From Pseudoalteromonas ulvae UL12 (GTDB lineage: Bacteria; Pseudomonadota; Gammaproteobacteria; Enterobacterales; Alteromonadaceae): DNA of 64,000 bases. Below, piece after piece: positions 43,901 through 50,631 of this stretch (position 1 is its first letter; each line of letters begins with the position of its first letter). A model generated the notes under the pieces. The model was not told the DNA's origin, ran no database searches, and was given only the letters and a program-made list of their open reading frames with translations. The stretch spans positions 372,001 to 436,000 of the forward strand of contig NZ_AQHJ01000028.1 of the NCBI RefSeq assembly GCF_014925405.1, written 5' to 3'. Made by a program: the position numbers and the translations under genes.

Positions 43901-44417
43901 AATGCTTGAACAAGCCGTTGAAGCACTTAAACAAGGTAAAGAGCCTACTCTTGAGAACTTATTGCAGCAACAAACTGAAGTGGATTTAAAAATCCCAGCC
44001 TTGCTGCCTGATGATTATATTTACGATGTCAACACACGCTTAAGTTTGTACAAACGTGTCGCCAGCTGCCAAGACAATGAACAAATCGATGAGTTACAAG
44101 TTGAGTTAATTGACCGTTTTGGTTTATTACCCACACCAGCTAAAAATTTGTTTGCTGTTCAGCAGCTCAAATTTCGTGCTCAACAACTGGGGATCAGTAA
44201 AATTGAAGCCAACATTAAAGGCGGCTTTATTGAATTTGGTGCACAAACAAAGGTTGACCCTCGTTTTATAATTGCCCTTTTACAAACTAATCCAAAGGTT
44301 TATAGAATGGAAGGCGCAAATAAGTTACGATTTAATATCGAAGAACCCGACAGTGCAGCGCGTTTAACGTTAATCAGCAATATGCTGAATGATTTTGCAC
44401 ACAAGGTGAGTGAGTAA
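40944..44417 (+). CDS. mfd: Transcription-repair coupling factor Mfd
   Basis: DNA translocase that removes RNA polymerase stalled at lesions and recruits UvrA. The 1157-residue protein is full length. It has a UvrB-like N-terminal part (VMVFPDWETLPYDHFSPHQD near residue 75), an RNA-polymerase-binding CarD-like domain starting VGQPIVHLDHGVGRYQGLQ near 485, and Walker A GDVGFGKTE near 638. DEEHRFG lies near 737. Motifs V-VI are in LVCTTIIETGIDVPTANT and HQLRGRVGRS, and a C-terminal TRCF domain ends the protein. ATG 40944 is preceded by CGGAG. A CsiV-like gene follows after 2 bases. Confidence 0.98.
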   Translation: MALTHWAQLPWIKSKKDKIHWGQLTGSALSIAIAQGVKSHDSLVVLITPDTPSALKLEAELEYLLPEHSVMVFPDWETLPYDHFSPHQDIISQRLATLNRLKQSKTGILLLPVSNLMLRTAPAEFIYGNTLVFKQGDKIDPQQLRLNLDGAGYLNVQQVMEHGEFAIRGSLVDIYPMGSKEPIRLDLFDDEIDSIRLFDVETQRSSKPIAKIDLMPAHEFPTQDKDIETFRIAYREHFGATSDQDSIYMQVSKGAWPAGIEYYLPLFFDKLATLFDYLPDDAVMMTLGDIEHSAQGFWQDVEKRYENRKVDPLRPLLAPVALYQPIEELFANIGRFSRIALSQATLGTKAGHHNLNAALIEDIRVDHQAKAPFAAISDYLVKQKKAKNRVLFCVESEGRRESLLSLFKPTGIKVTTFDSFELFTNSDADTGLIVCPLEQSVFLPGKPGLTLITEQELLGVKVSQRRRRKHKYEASQDAIIRNLAELKVGQPIVHLDHGVGRYQGLQTLDAAGVQTEFVTITYNGEAKLYVPVSALHMLTRYSGGEESSAPLHKLGSDVWEKAKRKAAEKVRDVAAELLDIYAKRKVKLGNAFKHDKQAYRQFVDTFPFEETDDQKNAISAVLTDMQSNQAMDRLVCGDVGFGKTEVAMRAAFVAVNEGKQVAVLVPTTLLAQQHYENFKDRFANLAVEVDVLSRFKSTKEQNEVLKKLESGQVDIVIGTHKLIQSGINFKDLGLLIVDEEHRFGVRQKEKIKSLRADVDILTLTATPIPRTLNMAMSGMRDLSIIATPPAKRLAVKTFVRKGEADLKREAILREIKRGGQVYYLHNNVETIEKTAADLAELVPEASITTAHGQMRESELEHLMAEFYHKKYNVLVCTTIIETGIDVPTANTIIIDRADKLGLAQLHQLRGRVGRSHHQAYAYLLIPDPKAISKDAAKRLDAIESLEDLGAGFALATHDLEIRGAGELLGDDQSGQIQSIGFTLYMEMLEQAVEALKQGKEPTLENLLQQQTEVDLKIPALLPDDYIYDVNTRLSLYKRVASCQDNEQIDELQVELIDRFGLLPTPAKNLFAVQQLKFRAQQLGISKIEANIKGGFIEFGAQTKVDPRFIIALLQTNPKVYRMEGANKLRFNIEEPDSAARLTLISNMLNDFAHKVSE

Positions 44418-44419
44418 AT

Positions 44420-45286
44420 ATGAAAAATCGTTTAGTGTCTGCCCTTTGGTGCCTACCATTGATGATCGGTTCAACATGGGCCGAAGCCACTCGTTGGTTT
44501 GAGGCCGAGATCATTATTTTTGAACAAAAATCAGATCCGCTATTGCGCGAAGACTTTTCGTTTGAGCTAAAACCTATTAATAACACCCAGAGCCAACAGC
44601 TGCTTATCAATCAGATTGAGCAACAGCAATTAAACGCATGCCTAAATAATGCACGCCCTGTCCTCGCTGGCGATGCGTTAATTAGTGACCGTCAAGTGAT
44701 CCAATCGGTTGATTGCCCGGAACAAGGGGAATATCTATCCGGCCTTGATCGCATTCCTGTGGTGCTTTCTGCTGAGCCTTTTGACCATATGGATTCGGTT
44801 TATTTATTGGCACCAGAGCAATTACAATTTAACGATGTAATGCAACGCTTAAAAAATCAAGGGCTGAAACCTCTGCTTCATACTGGCTGGCGATTTCCTG
44901 AAGAGCCAGAGAAACGTGCACCTTATTACCGCGTATTAGCGGGAAAAAAACTCGAAAACGCCGCGCAAATGAGCTTTATCGAGGCGACTCGCCCAAGTAA
45001 TCAAGCGCCGAGTAACGATCTACTTGCGCTTTTACTCGTTGATAATCAAACAGAAGCACTGCCGCCAGCTTCTACCCTTTGGCAAATCGATGGGCAAATT
45101 CAGATTTATGTTCAGCATTATCTGTTTATCAACGCGCAGTTTAATTATTTAGAAAATAACGCTGTCTCTGGTGAGATCCAAAGCGCTTATTTCGAACAGT
45201 TTCGCCGAGTCTATAGTGGCGATGTCCACTATTTAGACCACCCAAAGTTTGGCTTAATTATTCAAATCCGAAAATTTAAACACTAA
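44420..45286 (+). CDS. CsiV family periplasmic protein
   Basis: Exported protein of 288 residues with a signal peptide (cut near STWAEA, about 21). After it comes the family's RWFEAEIIIFEQ strand, and a second block is WQIDGQIQIYVQHYLFINA near 210-230. The C-terminus SGDVHYLDHPKFGLIIQIRKF is characteristic. Family founder CsiV of Vibrio cholerae is a peptidoglycan-associated protein needed for tolerance of D-amino acids. In many gammaproteobacteria this family sits next to mfd, as here, 2 bases after its stop. Its exact role in this organism is inferred. Confidence 0.8.
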   Translation: MKNRLVSALWCLPLMIGSTWAEATRWFEAEIIIFEQKSDPLLREDFSFELKPINNTQSQQLLINQIEQQQLNACLNNARPVLAGDALISDRQVIQSVDCPEQGEYLSGLDRIPVVLSAEPFDHMDSVYLLAPEQLQFNDVMQRLKNQGLKPLLHTGWRFPEEPEKRAPYYRVLAGKKLENAAQMSFIEATRPSNQAPSNDLLALLLVDNQTEALPPASTLWQIDGQIQIYVQHYLFINAQFNYLENNAVSGEIQSAYFEQFRRVYSGDVHYLDHPKFGLIIQIRKFKH

Positions 45287-45296
45287 AGGAATCGCT

Positions 45297-45545
45297 ATGA
45301 AAAAATTATTGGCTATTACCGCTTTTTCTGCGGCACTTGTTGGCTGTAGCAAAGTTGATATCGAACATTACCAACAAATCACTGTAGGCATGGACAAGAC
45401 TGAAATTGAAGCATTACTAGGCTCTGCAGACCAATGTGAAGAAAAAACGCTCCATACAAACTGTACATGGGGCGGCGAAAGTAAAAATATTTCTGTGACG
45501 CTGGTATCAGATAAAGTCACTCTATACAGTAAAAAAGGCTTCTAA
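45297..45545 (+). CDS. Small BamE-fold-like lipoprotein
   Basis: Lipoprotein of 82 residues with lipobox ALVGC (Cys17). The mature part YQQITVGMDKTEIEALLG and the following C-x-W pattern (QCEEKTLHTNCTWGG) resemble the BamE/SmpA-type small fold. Two cysteines near residues 43 and 52 could form a disulfide. An AAAGGA site precedes the ATG, 10 bases after the CsiV-like gene, so the two are co-transcribed with mfd. Function is unknown. It is too small to be BamE itself. Confidence 0.75.
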   Translation: MKKLLAITAFSAALVGCSKVDIEHYQQITVGMDKTEIEALLGSADQCEEKTLHTNCTWGGESKNISVTLVSDKVTLYSKKGF

Positions 45546-45755
45546 ATTTAGTGCCGTATTCCCTTTGCGGCCACTTCAATAGATATGCAATCAAATTGAA
45601 TTTATATTTATTTATGAAAATTTAAGAAAAAGGTTGCATCATCATTTTATTTCAATATTATTGCGCTGCTTCTTGTTGATAGCCAATCCGAGTACATCGC
45701 ATTTAATTGCGACCAGGCGATAGAGCAACTATCCAAGAGTGAAATTAACGCTTAA

Positions 45756-45778
45756 GAGTTATTCAAAATGAATAATTC
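45756..45778 (+). promoter_or_regulatory. Near-perfect inverted repeat upstream of the decarboxylase
   Basis: Arms GAGTTATTCA and TGAATAATTC (3-base spacer) pair with one G-T wobble. It lies 48 bases before the decarboxylase ATG and could be an operator or a leader hairpin. The remainder of 45546-45826 shows no gene. Confidence 0.4.
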
Positions 45779-45826
45779 AAACCAGCAAGGTTTTGTTAGT
45801 AATTTTACTTTAATCGGAGAGTTGGC

Positions 45827-47029
45827 ATGACAGTCACCCCAGTAAAAAACGCCGTTGAATTTACCTCTTTTTCTGCCAAAGATGAGTCTGAAATCGAATT
45901 AATCGAATCATTAGTTGAGCGTATGGGTGCGCCGTTAATGATTTTAGATTGTGACGTGGTGCGTAACCAATATCGCGCGCTTGCGGCCGCTCTGCCAAAC
46001 GTTATTTTACACTTTGCTCTTAAACCACTGCCTCACCCTGCGGTTGTGAGCACACTATTAGCTGAAGGCGCCTATTTTGACTTAGCTACCAATGGCGAAG
46101 TCGATTTAGTTGCCAGTCAGGGTGTGCCTGCCAATAAAACAATTCATACTCACCCAATTAAACGTGACAGCGATATTAAAGTAGCCCTTGAATATGGCTG
46201 TACAACATTTGTGGTTGATAATATCAATGAACTTGAAAAATTTATTCCGTATGCAGATAAGGCAGAAATTTTAGTTCGCTTAAGCTTTCCAAATGCACAA
46301 GCGTTTGCTGATCTCTCTAAAAAGTTTGGCTGCAGTCCTGATAAAGCGATTGAGATTATTGCTTATGCCCATCAGTTAAACATTACTGTGCGCGGGTTGT
46401 CTTTTCATGTTGGTTCACAAACAGCTAACCCTGAGAAATATGTACACGCTATCGGCCGCTGCGTTGAGCTGTTTTCACAAGTTGAAGCGCTTGGGTTACC
46501 GACTCTTCACACCCTCGATATTGGTGGAGGCTTCCCTGTGACTTATTCCCAAGAAGTGATGCCAATTGATGAGTTTTGTGCACCTATTCGCCACGCACTC
46601 ACGGCATTGCCTGCGTATGCACAAGTGATTGCTGAACCGGGTCGTTTTATTGTGGCTCCTTCTGTGACCAGTGTTGCTTCTGTAATGGGTCAAGCTGAAC
46701 GAGATGGTAAAACTTGGTATTACTTAGATGATGGAATTTATGGTTCTTTCAGCGGCATTATGTTTGATGAAGGTAATTACCCTGTTGATGCACTGTATTG
46801 GCAAGGTGAACGTTTTGAAAGTGTCCTTGCAGGGCCGACATGTGACAGCATTGATGTAATTGCAGAAAGTATCATGCTACCAAAATTAAACAATGGTGAT
46901 TTAATCATAGGTCGCATGATGGGCGCATACACTAGTGCCACCGCAACAGAGTTCAACTTCTTCAAAAAGGCGCAATTTGTGATCCTAAATGAATATCATG
47001 CTGTCGACTCATTAAGCCAAGTTATCTAA
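45827..47029 (+). CDS. PLP-dependent basic amino acid decarboxylase (ornithine/lysine type, alanine-racemase fold)
   Basis: Fold type III decarboxylase of 400 residues. The PLP-binding lysine is K66 in HFALKPLPHP. The glycine loop is LDIGGGFP, the phosphate site EPGRFIV, and the catalytic Cys and Asp lie in GPTCDSIDVI near residue 343. This is the layout of eukaryotic-type ornithine decarboxylases and bacterial lysine/ornithine decarboxylases; carboxynorspermidine or diaminopimelate decarboxylase is less likely by length and motifs. The product is therefore putrescine or cadaverine, fitting with aguAB upstream in the window. A GGAGAG site precedes the ATG. Confidence 0.85.
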   Translation: MTVTPVKNAVEFTSFSAKDESEIELIESLVERMGAPLMILDCDVVRNQYRALAAALPNVILHFALKPLPHPAVVSTLLAEGAYFDLATNGEVDLVASQGVPANKTIHTHPIKRDSDIKVALEYGCTTFVVDNINELEKFIPYADKAEILVRLSFPNAQAFADLSKKFGCSPDKAIEIIAYAHQLNITVRGLSFHVGSQTANPEKYVHAIGRCVELFSQVEALGLPTLHTLDIGGGFPVTYSQEVMPIDEFCAPIRHALTALPAYAQVIAEPGRFIVAPSVTSVASVMGQAERDGKTWYYLDDGIYGSFSGIMFDEGNYPVDALYWQGERFESVLAGPTCDSIDVIAESIMLPKLNNGDLIIGRMMGAYTSATATEFNFFKKAQFVILNEYHAVDSLSQVI

Positions 47030-47092
47030 GGTCATAAACGCTTTTATACTCGCGTTGGTGACATCAGTTGATGGCTATTTTAAATGGGGTTT

Positions 47093-47129
47093 AAATGGGG
47101 ATTCTTGAGGTAAAGTGAGATCCCCATTT
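47093..47129 (+). other. Hairpin downstream of the decarboxylase
   Basis: A 10-bp perfect stem (AAATGGGGAT / ATCCCCATTT) with a 17-base loop lies 63 bases after the stop. No U-run follows, so a terminator function is uncertain. AAATGGGG also occurs once more just upstream (47082-47089). Confidence 0.5.
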
Positions 47130-47189
47130 GAGCAATTGAAGACTGTCCAATTCTCACTTCGTATAAAAATCTATAAAGCTAATGGCTGG

Positions 47190-47753
47190 TTACTTTTGTT
47201 TTGTGGCCGGGTCAGCAAGTGTCACACTATACTCAACAGCAAAAAATTCGCCATGCTCATCTTTATGAATGTAGTCACTGACTTTGTTCATACCTAGTTT
47301 TTTCATTATGGCAATAGAGGCAATGTTATCGACCAAAGCGGTGGCCGAATACTGCTTAATTGCGCGCTGTTGCAAAAGTGTTTCCATCACCGTTTTGGCT
47401 GCTTCTGTCGCAATCCCTTTACCCCAATGCTTTTTGAAAAAACGCCAACCTAGTTCCAGGTTATTTCGTTGCGGAGAATCAGAAAAAAAGCACATAGGTC
47501 GCACTAATACCCACCCATACGGTTCATTATTGATTACATCACTCACCAGCCATAATCCATGCCCTAGGGTTTGATCGGCATATCGAGCCAAGCGAGGTAA
47601 AAACTCATTTATTACTTGCTCTTTGCTGGAGGTGCGACCTGAGGTTAAATACTTCATGACTTCTGGATCGTGATCAACTTGATAAAGCAGCTCAGCATCG
47701 CGCTCAGTAATGAATGAAAACTGTAAACGTTCAGTTGCAGTGATTTGTATCAT
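47190..47753 (-). CDS. RimJ/RimL-type N-acetyltransferase
   Basis: GNAT protein of 187 residues. It has the early TERLQFSFITERDAELLYQV strand-helix, the ELGWRFFKKHWGKGIATEAA block (acetyl-CoA loop WGKGIATEA near residues 110-118), and the late NIASIAIMKKLGM segment near 145-157. These mark the RimJ/RimL group (Acetyltransf_3), whose members modify ribosomal protein N-termini or small amines. The substrate is unknown. The gene is alone on its strand between the decarboxylase and arfA. Confidence 0.88.
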   Translation of the reverse strand: MIQITATERLQFSFITERDAELLYQVDHDPEVMKYLTSGRTSSKEQVINEFLPRLARYADQTLGHGLWLVSDVINNEPYGWVLVRPMCFFSDSPQRNNLELGWRFFKKHWGKGIATEAAKTVMETLLQQRAIKQYSATALVDNIASIAIMKKLGMNKVSDYIHKDEHGEFFAVEYSVTLADPATKQK

Positions 47754-47832
47754 ATATTAAAGGTCAGTCCATTTTGGCTGTGATATTGATTTCGTTCTAC
47801 ATTGTAGATTACAGATTGTTTAAAGATAAAAA

Positions 47833-47876
47833 GCCTTATTTGAACACAACTTAGTTAAGCAGCGTTTAAATAAGAC
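47833..47876 (-). promoter_or_regulatory. Hairpin and terminator across the 3' end of arfA
   Basis: On the minus strand a 15-base arm (47876-47862) pairs with 47847-47833 with one mismatch and two wobbles, closing a 14-base loop. A U-run follows (47832-47828). The 5' arm is the last codons of arfA (S-Y-L-N-A) and the stop codon sits in the loop. In E. coli an equivalent hairpin in arfA is cut by RNase III to give a non-stop message; the same is inferred here. Confidence 0.75.
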
Positions 47877-48052
47877 TCTTGGCCTTTATGTTTTTGAGTA
47901 CGTTTAAACGCGCCCTTGCCTTTTTTAGCCGCCACAACTTGTACTCTAAATACTTTTGAGGTCACTAAAGCAGCTAATGCGTTATCTTTGATCACACCGC
48001 GGCCGATTTCGCATTTAATATTTTGATTAGATTTACTTTTTTTATTCGCCAT
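47855..48052 (-). CDS. arfA: Alternative ribosome-rescue factor ArfA
   Basis: Small basic protein of 65 residues that recruits RF2 to ribosomes stalled on messages lacking a stop codon, backing up tmRNA. The family core is plain: GRGVIKDNALAALVTSKVFR, where IKDNALAAL is most conserved, then KKGKGAFKRTQKHKGQ, the positively charged tail that enters the mRNA channel. The 3' end folds into a hairpin that overlaps the last codons. The N-terminal Lys/Ser-rich part is longer than in E. coli. It is transcribed alone. Confidence 0.92.
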   Translation of the reverse strand: MANKKSKSNQNIKCEIGRGVIKDNALAALVTSKVFRVQVVAAKKGKGAFKRTQKHKGQESYLNAA

Positions 48053-48467
48053 TTTATTTCCTATCTTTATTGTGGACTGATTAAGTCATAGATACCTTCA
48101 CGATGAAAGGAACACGGCTACTATAATCGGGGTGTTAAATTTTACTAGTGCTTTGCAAAAATATTTTTAATTATTAATTGATCGCAACCATAAAACACTG
48201 CGTATAGAGTGATGAAGGGCATAAAACGCAACACTATGTTTTTATCTGACCCCTTCGCGATATTAAACCCACAGCCTTTGTACAATGAAGGCTGTGGGTT
48301 TTAACGTTTAATCTGACCATTGGGATCACCAGGTTACTGTGTTGTCATAATACAATTAAGTGAGTTAAATTGCCTAATTGCTTTATTTTATTAAGATAAG
48401 TCATACCAATGTGAATTCTTGCCATTATAATGCCACTGTATTTGAGTCATAAGCAAAGGAGCTTCAT
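48053..48467. other. 415-base gap between arfA and hemH
   Basis: No protein gene is supported. The part next to arfA presumably holds its promoter. A strong 14-bp hairpin stands alone at 48265-48302 (listed separately). The last 100 bases are AT-rich with a hemH promoter likely (TATAAT-like TCATAAT near 48344). The hemH ribosome-binding site AAAGGAG is at 48455-48461. Confidence 0.55.
48265..48302 (+). terminator. Orphan terminator-like hairpin, possible small RNA end
   Basis: A 14-bp perfect stem (AAACCCACAGCCTT / AAGGCTGTGGGTTT) with a 9-base loop and TTTT at the 3' side. No gene ends near it on either strand, so it may end a short non-coding transcript from 48053-48264, or be a remnant. 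Evidence is structural only. Confidence 0.45.
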
Positions 48468-49487
48468 GTGTCACGCTTTTCAGCCATTACTGATAATCCC
48501 CATGAACAACGTTTTAACCAAAAAACCGGGATTTTACTGACAAATTTAGGCAGCCCAGATGCGCCGACGACCAAAGCGGTGCGCACCTATTTAGCTGAAT
48601 TTTTGTCTGATCCCCGCATTGTAGAAATCCCACGTTTGATTTGGCTGATGATACTGCATGGTATTATTTTACGGATCAGGCCAAAACGTTCTGCCAAGCT
48701 TTATCAAGGTATTTGGACTGATAATGGCTCTCCCTTAATCCATATCACCCAATTACAGCAACAAAAACTACAAGATAAACTTCATTCGTTGGATCTCAAT
48801 CATGTCGATGTAGTGATGGCGATGCGTTATGGTAATCCCTCTATTGAAGCTGGCCTTGAAGCCTTACGGGATAAAGGCATTACTAAAATTATTGTTTTTC
48901 CTTTATATCCACAGTACAGCAGCCCAACCACAGGGTCGACTTTTGATGCTGTGGCCAATGTATTGAAAAAATGGCGCTGGGTGCCTGAACTTCATTTTAT
49001 CAATGGCTATCATAAACAGCCGTCGTACATTGATTCGTTAGCCAACAGTATTGCTGAAGATATTGCTGCACATGGTCAACCACAAAAAATCGTATTTTCA
49101 TATCATGGCATGCCAAAACGTTTTCTCGATCATGGCGACCCTTATCATTGCCTTTGCCAGCAAACAACACGTCTGGTAATTGAAAAGCTCAACCTTGATA
49201 AAGAAGCTGTAATTACTACCTTCCAAAGCCGTTTTGGAAAAGCCGAGTGGTTAAAACCTTATACAGATGAAACGTTAGCAAGCCTTCCGGCACAAGGCAT
49301 CAAAAATATCGCCATTGTCAGCCCTGCTTTTAGCGCAGATTGCTTAGAAACTCTTGAAGAGTTAGAAGAAGAAAATCGAGAAATATTCATCAACGCAGGG
49401 GGTGAGCAATATCGATACATTGCAGCCCTTAACGATAGAGATGATCACATCGATGCCCTGTTTGATGTGCTCAAGCCTATGCTTTAA
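48468..49487 (+). CDS. hemH: Ferrochelatase
   Basis: Inserts Fe(II) into protoporphyrin IX, the last step of heme synthesis. It has 339 residues. Landmarks are LLTNLGSPDAPTTKAVRTYL near the N-terminus, SYHGMPKRFLDHGDPY with the conserved His near residue 207, FQSRFGKAEWLKPYTDETL, and SPAFSADCLETLEELEEE. The start is GTG 48468, with AAAGGAG at 48455-48461. An out-of-frame ATG at 48466 overlaps it (ATGTG) and opens a 24-codon frame. A hairpin terminator follows the gene. Confidence 0.96.
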   Translation: MSRFSAITDNPHEQRFNQKTGILLTNLGSPDAPTTKAVRTYLAEFLSDPRIVEIPRLIWLMILHGIILRIRPKRSAKLYQGIWTDNGSPLIHITQLQQQKLQDKLHSLDLNHVDVVMAMRYGNPSIEAGLEALRDKGITKIIVFPLYPQYSSPTTGSTFDAVANVLKKWRWVPELHFINGYHKQPSYIDSLANSIAEDIAAHGQPQKIVFSYHGMPKRFLDHGDPYHCLCQQTTRLVIEKLNLDKEAVITTFQSRFGKAEWLKPYTDETLASLPAQGIKNIAIVSPAFSADCLETLEELEEENREIFINAGGEQYRYIAALNDRDDHIDALFDVLKPML

Positions 49488-49501
49488 TAAGTGTTCATTT
49501 T

Positions 49502-49523
49502 CGGCCTCTGATGAGGCCGGTTT
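49502..49523 (+). terminator. Terminator of hemH
   Basis: A 7-bp stem (CGGCCTC / GAGGCCG) with loop TGAT is followed by GTTTGTT, 14 bases after the stop. The U-run is interrupted, so its strength is moderate. Confidence 0.7.
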
Positions 49524-49664
49524 GTTAACCCAATCGAACGTTTAACGCTGCTTTACAACGCAATCAAACAAATGAGTTATTGGCCAACACAGCTCATCTA
49601 ATCTTACTCACCTAGCCAATGGTAAGCTGATACAGCCGCTTTTTTAGCCGTTGTGTCGGTTAAA

Positions 49665-50516
49665 TTAGAGCTTGATGACTTCGATACTGCCACGCTTTTG
49701 CATCGTGACATACAACGTATCTTCACTCGGGTTGAGTGCCACATTTGTCGGATGCTGACCCTTTAACTGATAAGTTTTAAGCACTTTGCCTGCTTTTGAT
49801 AGCTTTACAACCGTACCACTGCCATAACGGGCAATATACAAGTGACCAGCAGAGTCAGTGCGCATGCCATCGAGTCCAAAATCGTCAAAACGTATAAATT
49901 GGCGTTTATTACTAATCTGGTAATCTGAATCTAAGTCATACGCCCACACGACCCGTTGCACACTTTCATTAACAAATAATGTTGTTTGATCGGCGCTAAC
50001 CGCCACTCCATTGGTCGTACCCATATTTTTTTCTAACAGCAGTGAGGTGCTATCCGGGCTCACCCGCCATAATTGTCCAGATGAGTCGGCCCAATTAGGA
50101 TCGCTGGCAAAAATGAATCCGCCATTAGTGACAGCGATGTCATTTGGTTGGTTAAAATTGGGGTTATGGGCTAAAACGGACACCTCTTTTGTTTGGGTAT
50201 CTACTTTCAATACATTGTGGCCGGTGTAATCGGCCACCAGCAAGTCCCCATTAGCATCAAATTGCAAACCATTGCCGGTACTGCCTTTTGGCAAAGTGAC
50301 ATACAAAGAAGCCTCTCCCGAGGGGGTGACGATACCGATGGTGCCTTCTTTAGCAAAATTAACAGCAAAAAGCTGCCCCTGTTTTGACACAACCGGCCCT
50401 TCAACACCTTGGGTAAAGATATTATCCATAACAAAATCTTGGCTATCAGTTGCAGCTGCATCAAGGGTGCCACACGCTGATGCCATGAATAGTAATGATA
50501 AAAATGTTGCTCTCAT
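49665..50516 (-). CDS. SMP-30/gluconolactonase-like exported protein
   Basis: Protein of 283 residues with an N-terminal signal (about 20 residues; a Cys at 15 in MASAC gives a weak lipobox). The rest is a six-bladed beta-propeller of the SMP-30/gluconolactonase/paraoxonase type. Probable metal ligands in expected contexts are E39 (GVEGPVV), N125 (QPNDIAV), N169 (GTTNGVAVS) and D216 (GLDGMRTDSAG). Members are lactonases or related hydrolases, and the substrate is unknown. It is alone on its strand, 115 bases from the repeat-protein gene that ends at 50632. Confidence 0.82.
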   Translation of the reverse strand: MRATFLSLLFMASACGTLDAAATDSQDFVMDNIFTQGVEGPVVSKQGQLFAVNFAKEGTIGIVTPSGEASLYVTLPKGSTGNGLQFDANGDLLVADYTGHNVLKVDTQTKEVSVLAHNPNFNQPNDIAVTNGGFIFASDPNWADSSGQLWRVSPDSTSLLLEKNMGTTNGVAVSADQTTLFVNESVQRVVWAYDLDSDYQISNKRQFIRFDDFGLDGMRTDSAGHLYIARYGSGTVVKLSKAGKVLKTYQLKGQHPTNVALNPSEDTLYVTMQKRGSIEVIKL

Positions 50517-50631
50517 AATGTTTTCACTGGTTATTATTTTAGTGATAGATAAACAGCTTTATCACTATGGGTCAACTAGCTATAGGTCGCATCTAACAGG
50601 CTGCAACCTATGTTGAGTTGACTTCATTTAC

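Noticed and set aside
45827..47029. Diaminopimelate decarboxylase (lysA)
   Set aside because: The protein has FALKP in place of the YAxKAN motif of lysA and a GPTCDSIDV end typical of ornithine/lysine decarboxylases.
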